NCBI GenBank assembly: GCA_002292815.1
Contig: DBBX01000007.1
Coordinates: forward strand, 62,001 to 126,000
From: Thiotrichaceae bacterium UBA973
GTDB taxonomy: Bacteria > Pseudomonadota > Gammaproteobacteria > Eutrophobiales > Eutrophobiaceae
Length of the DNA stretch: 64,000 nucleotides
Direction: 5' to 3'
In this document: positions 61,765-64,000 of the stretch, piece by piece
How positions within the stretch are numbered: the first letter of the stretch is position 1
Layout of the letters: every line of letters begins with the position of its first letter
Notes under the pieces: generated by a model
What the model was told of the DNA's origin: nothing
Seen by the model: the letters and a program-made list of their open reading frames with translations, nothing else
Database searches by the model: none
Made by a program: the position numbers and the translations under genes

Positions 61765-64000
61765 TTGAAACATCGTCTATCCTCTTTGTCTATTGCTTCT
61801 TTTTTTCAGTATTTAGTCATTCTGTTGATATTTGCTCTCATGCCCGCTATCTGTTTTACACCAGGTCAACTGCCGCTTAAAGTTGGCATCTACGACAATC
61901 CTCCCTTCGTTTTTATAGATGACAAGGGGACTCCCAGAGGTTTTGACATCGAAATGCTCAACGATGTCGCTGCCCAGGAAGGCTGGTCGCTCGAATATGT
62001 CTTTGACGATTGGTCTGTTTTGCTGGACAAAACCCGCATCGGAGAAATTGATCTGCTTATGGGGATCGCCTATACGGAAGAACGCGACAAGTTCCTGGAC
62101 TTTGGTGATGTTGAATTTTTCTCTACTTGGGGTGCGGTCTCTGCCCTTCCTGAATCAAATATTCAGGACATTACTGATCTAGACGGCAAGCCCATCGGGC
62201 TGCTTAAAAATGATAAAATAGCTGAAGACTTCAAGCAGCATTGTTTACATGTTGGTATACAGCCTGTCTTTCTTGAAGTGAATACCTATGCCGAAGCGTT
62301 TAAATTAATAGAATCCGGCGAAGTATTTGCCAGTATCAGCAGCAACATTTATGCATTACGTCATGCCAAAAAATTTAATGCTCAATTGGCACCAATTGAA
62401 TTTGCTCCAACCCTCAGTACGCTTGCCTTTCCTGTAGGCCGTCACAAGGAAATTTCAAGAACCATTAGCAACCGCGTCTGGCGATTAAAGAGAAACAAAT
62501 CTTCAATTTATTATCGTCTCTATGACCGATGGTTCAGTGGAGAGAAATTGATTGGACTGACACATGATGAACATGCCTGGATAAAAAAACATCCCGTTAT
62601 ACGTCTCGCCCTGATGTCAGACAATCCACCCTATCATTTCCTTGATAGCAATGGGAAGTTCTCCGGTCTGGCAGCTGACTTTTTTCAACTCTTCCAAAAT
62701 GATTTAGATATAAAAATAGAGGTCGTCACCGCCACAAGCGAAAAAGAAGTGCTAGACATGCTTGCCAATAAAGAAGTTGATGTCGTTCCATCGCTAAGCC
62801 CGCTTCCTGAACATGAACAACATATGCTTTTTTCTGATGACTTCCTTCGCTACAGTTATGCCATCGTAGCGCGCAGAGGAGACACTACAATTCAAGACGA
62901 GTCTGACATGTCCAGTAAACGGGTCGTGCTCCTAAAAGATTTTGTCGCAAATGATGCCTTGCTTAGAAGACATCCAGATTTAGATTATTCATACGCAGCA
63001 ACACCATTCGCAGCACTACTTCAGGTTGCTGAAGGTAAGGCCGACGCCACCGTGTTATTACATGCGGCTTCAGTTGATTTGATGAACCGCAATGAGATAT
63101 TCGATCTCGAAATAAAAACTGTATTACCCTGGGGAGGAGGCAAAGGCAGCATTGGGGTAAGAAAGGACTGGCCTGAGTTCGTATCTATTTTGAACAAAGA
63201 GTTAAAAGCAACTCCTGAAAATAAAAAAACAAACATCTTCAACAAATGGGTCTATCCCGAACGTCGCAAACTTGATATTAAGCGGATAACGCTTACTGAA
63301 GAAGAAAAAGTCTGGCTTAGAAAATATGGAGAAATAACACTTGGTTTTACACCAAATATTGAGCCCCTGATAGTTGTCGACGAAGATGGAAGCCTTTCTG
63401 GTATTATCGTCGACATCTATGATGAGCTCGAAAAACTCACCGGTTTAAAGGTCAATATCAAAAGTGGTAACTGGCCTTCAACAATCGAAAAAGTTAAACA
63501 AGGAAAGATTAATGGACTGCTAGCCTCACCACCCGCTTTTGCAGAATCGATTGACTTGCCTTATTCAACATCGATAGTAAAAGGCACTCCTGCAATCTTT
63601 GCCAGAACCGATGCACCGTTTGAAATCAACAGCATCGATGACCTGATTGGGAAAAGGATTGCCGTACATAAGGGTATCGATGTTATAGAAAAAACCTTAG
63701 CCCAATACAAAGACAAGATTGAGATCATCGAAACCGGATCTGCTCAAGAGATGATGACACTGGTACTTCGGGGTAGAGCCGATATCGCCTTTGGGCTCAG
63801 CTATCATAATTATCTTATTGGAAAGCATTTTCTTGTTGATATTGCGCCAGTCTACTTTTTGAAGCAATACAGTGCCGTTGGGGTTGCTTCCATAAGCAGT
63901 GAATCATCAGAGGTGGTCTCGATAATGAACAAAGGACTAGCCGCTATTGATCAAGCCAAGGTCAATGCTACTGTCAACACATGGACGCGATTAAAAGAAA
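61765..64000 (+). CDS. Sensor protein with three tandem substrate-binding (SBP3) domains, partial
   Basis: An open frame of 745 codons runs past the window end. It starts at TTG 61765, 6 bases after AAGGGG; the N-terminus is a signal or anchor (YLVILLIFALMPAICF). Three extracytoplasmic family-3 substrate-binding domains follow: LKVGIYDNPPFVFIDDKG (about 39-260), IRLALMSDNPPYHFLDSNG (about 275-500) and ITLGFTPNIEPLIVVDEDG (about 515-745). Tandem Venus-flytrap domains occur in EvgS/BvgS-type hybrid kinases and in GGDEF sensors; the output domain lies outside. Base composition seems higher in G+C than in neighbours. Confidence 0.88.
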   Translation, partial: MKHRLSSLSIASFFQYLVILLIFALMPAICFTPGQLPLKVGIYDNPPFVFIDDKGTPRGFDIEMLNDVAAQEGWSLEYVFDDWSVLLDKTRIGEIDLLMGIAYTEERDKFLDFGDVEFFSTWGAVSALPESNIQDITDLDGKPIGLLKNDKIAEDFKQHCLHVGIQPVFLEVNTYAEAFKLIESGEVFASISSNIYALRHAKKFNAQLAPIEFAPTLSTLAFPVGRHKEISRTISNRVWRLKRNKSSIYYRLYDRWFSGEKLIGLTHDEHAWIKKHPVIRLALMSDNPPYHFLDSNGKFSGLAADFFQLFQNDLDIKIEVVTATSEKEVLDMLANKEVDVVPSLSPLPEHEQHMLFSDDFLRYSYAIVARRGDTTIQDESDMSSKRVVLLKDFVANDALLRRHPDLDYSYAATPFAALLQVAEGKADATVLLHAASVDLMNRNEIFDLEIKTVLPWGGGKGSIGVRKDWPEFVSILNKELKATPENKKTNIFNKWVYPERRKLDIKRITLTEEEKVWLRKYGEITLGFTPNIEPLIVVDEDGSLSGIIVDIYDELEKLTGLKVNIKSGNWPSTIEKVKQGKINGLLASPPAFAESIDLPYSTSIVKGTPAIFARTDAPFEINSIDDLIGKRIAVHKGIDVIEKTLAQYKDKIEIIETGSAQEMMTLVLRGRADIAFGLSYHNYLIGKHFLVDIAPVYFLKQYSAVGVASISSESSEVVSIMNKGLAAIDQAKVNATVNTWTRLKE

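Noticed and set aside
54..64000. tRNA, rRNA, CRISPR array or insertion sequence
   Set aside because: Intergenic gaps were scanned for T-arm like GGTTCGAATCC, repeated spacers, and paired terminal repeats with transposase; none was found.

Overview
The window is a stretch of an AT-rich gammaproteobacterial chromosome; the genus cannot be fixed from the sequence. Gammaproteobacterial markers are RoxA, CmoA/CmoB/TrhO, EttA, System I cytochrome c maturation (CcmABCDEFGHI), an NrdR-type class Ia nrdAB promoter and FNR/ANR-type sites. A methylofuran (methanofuran-type cofactor) biosynthesis cluster points to tetrahydromethanopterin-linked C1 metabolism. PHA synthase, an anaerobic-type HemN and FNR boxes suggest a carbon-storing bacterium that meets low oxygen. 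I recognise no rRNA, tRNA, CRISPR array or insertion sequence.

Layout. 1-8 kb: the end of metH, small and secreted proteins, roxA, two genes each broken by one in-frame stop (a peroxiredoxin and a Ser/Thr kinase-PilZ protein), a cysteine synthase and an MlaF-like ATPase. 8-12 kb: a Sel1-repeat lipoprotein and a lactate permease. 11.9-16.7 kb: a signalling island with a DUF3095 protein, a perfect FNR box, a DUF1538 membrane protein, two PII-like proteins and a cyclase-FHA protein. 16.8-24 kb: a PilF-like lipoprotein, a DUF4124 protein, FNR-boxed hemN, a PhyH dioxygenase and an exported catalase-peroxidase. 24.4-32.6 kb: ccmABCDEFGHI followed by a CcmI-like paralogue. 32.7-37.5 kb: small RNA-binding and housekeeping genes, ettA and a kinase/PP2C pair. 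37.8-41.3 kb: a VanY-like peptidase, phaC behind a palindromic operator, and a parvulin. 41.4-46 kb: a minus-strand operon trhO-GST-cmoA-cmoB-sugar dehydrogenase. 46-52 kb: a decayed PilZ-like gene, an NTF2-like protein, a molybdopterin oxidoreductase and a divergent MoxR/VWA pair. 52-56 kb: nrdA-nrdB behind a DnaA box and two NrdR boxes. 56.8-61.5 kb: mfnE-pabB-mfnF-mfnD-like genes and a divergent HisA-like gene. 61.8 kb to the end: a sensor with three substrate-binding domains that runs out of the window.

How parts fit together. TrhO, CmoA and CmoB together complete the cmo5U34 tRNA wobble modification. The four minus-strand genes at 56.8-60.8 kb overlap or nearly touch and look like one cofactor operon. 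The hemN and DUF1538 promoters share identical FNR-box to -10 geometry, so the PII-linked transporter and anaerobic haem synthesis are probably co-induced at low oxygen. Three genes visibly interrupted by point stops or frameshifts suggest ongoing decay of accessory redox and signalling functions, unless they are assembly errors.
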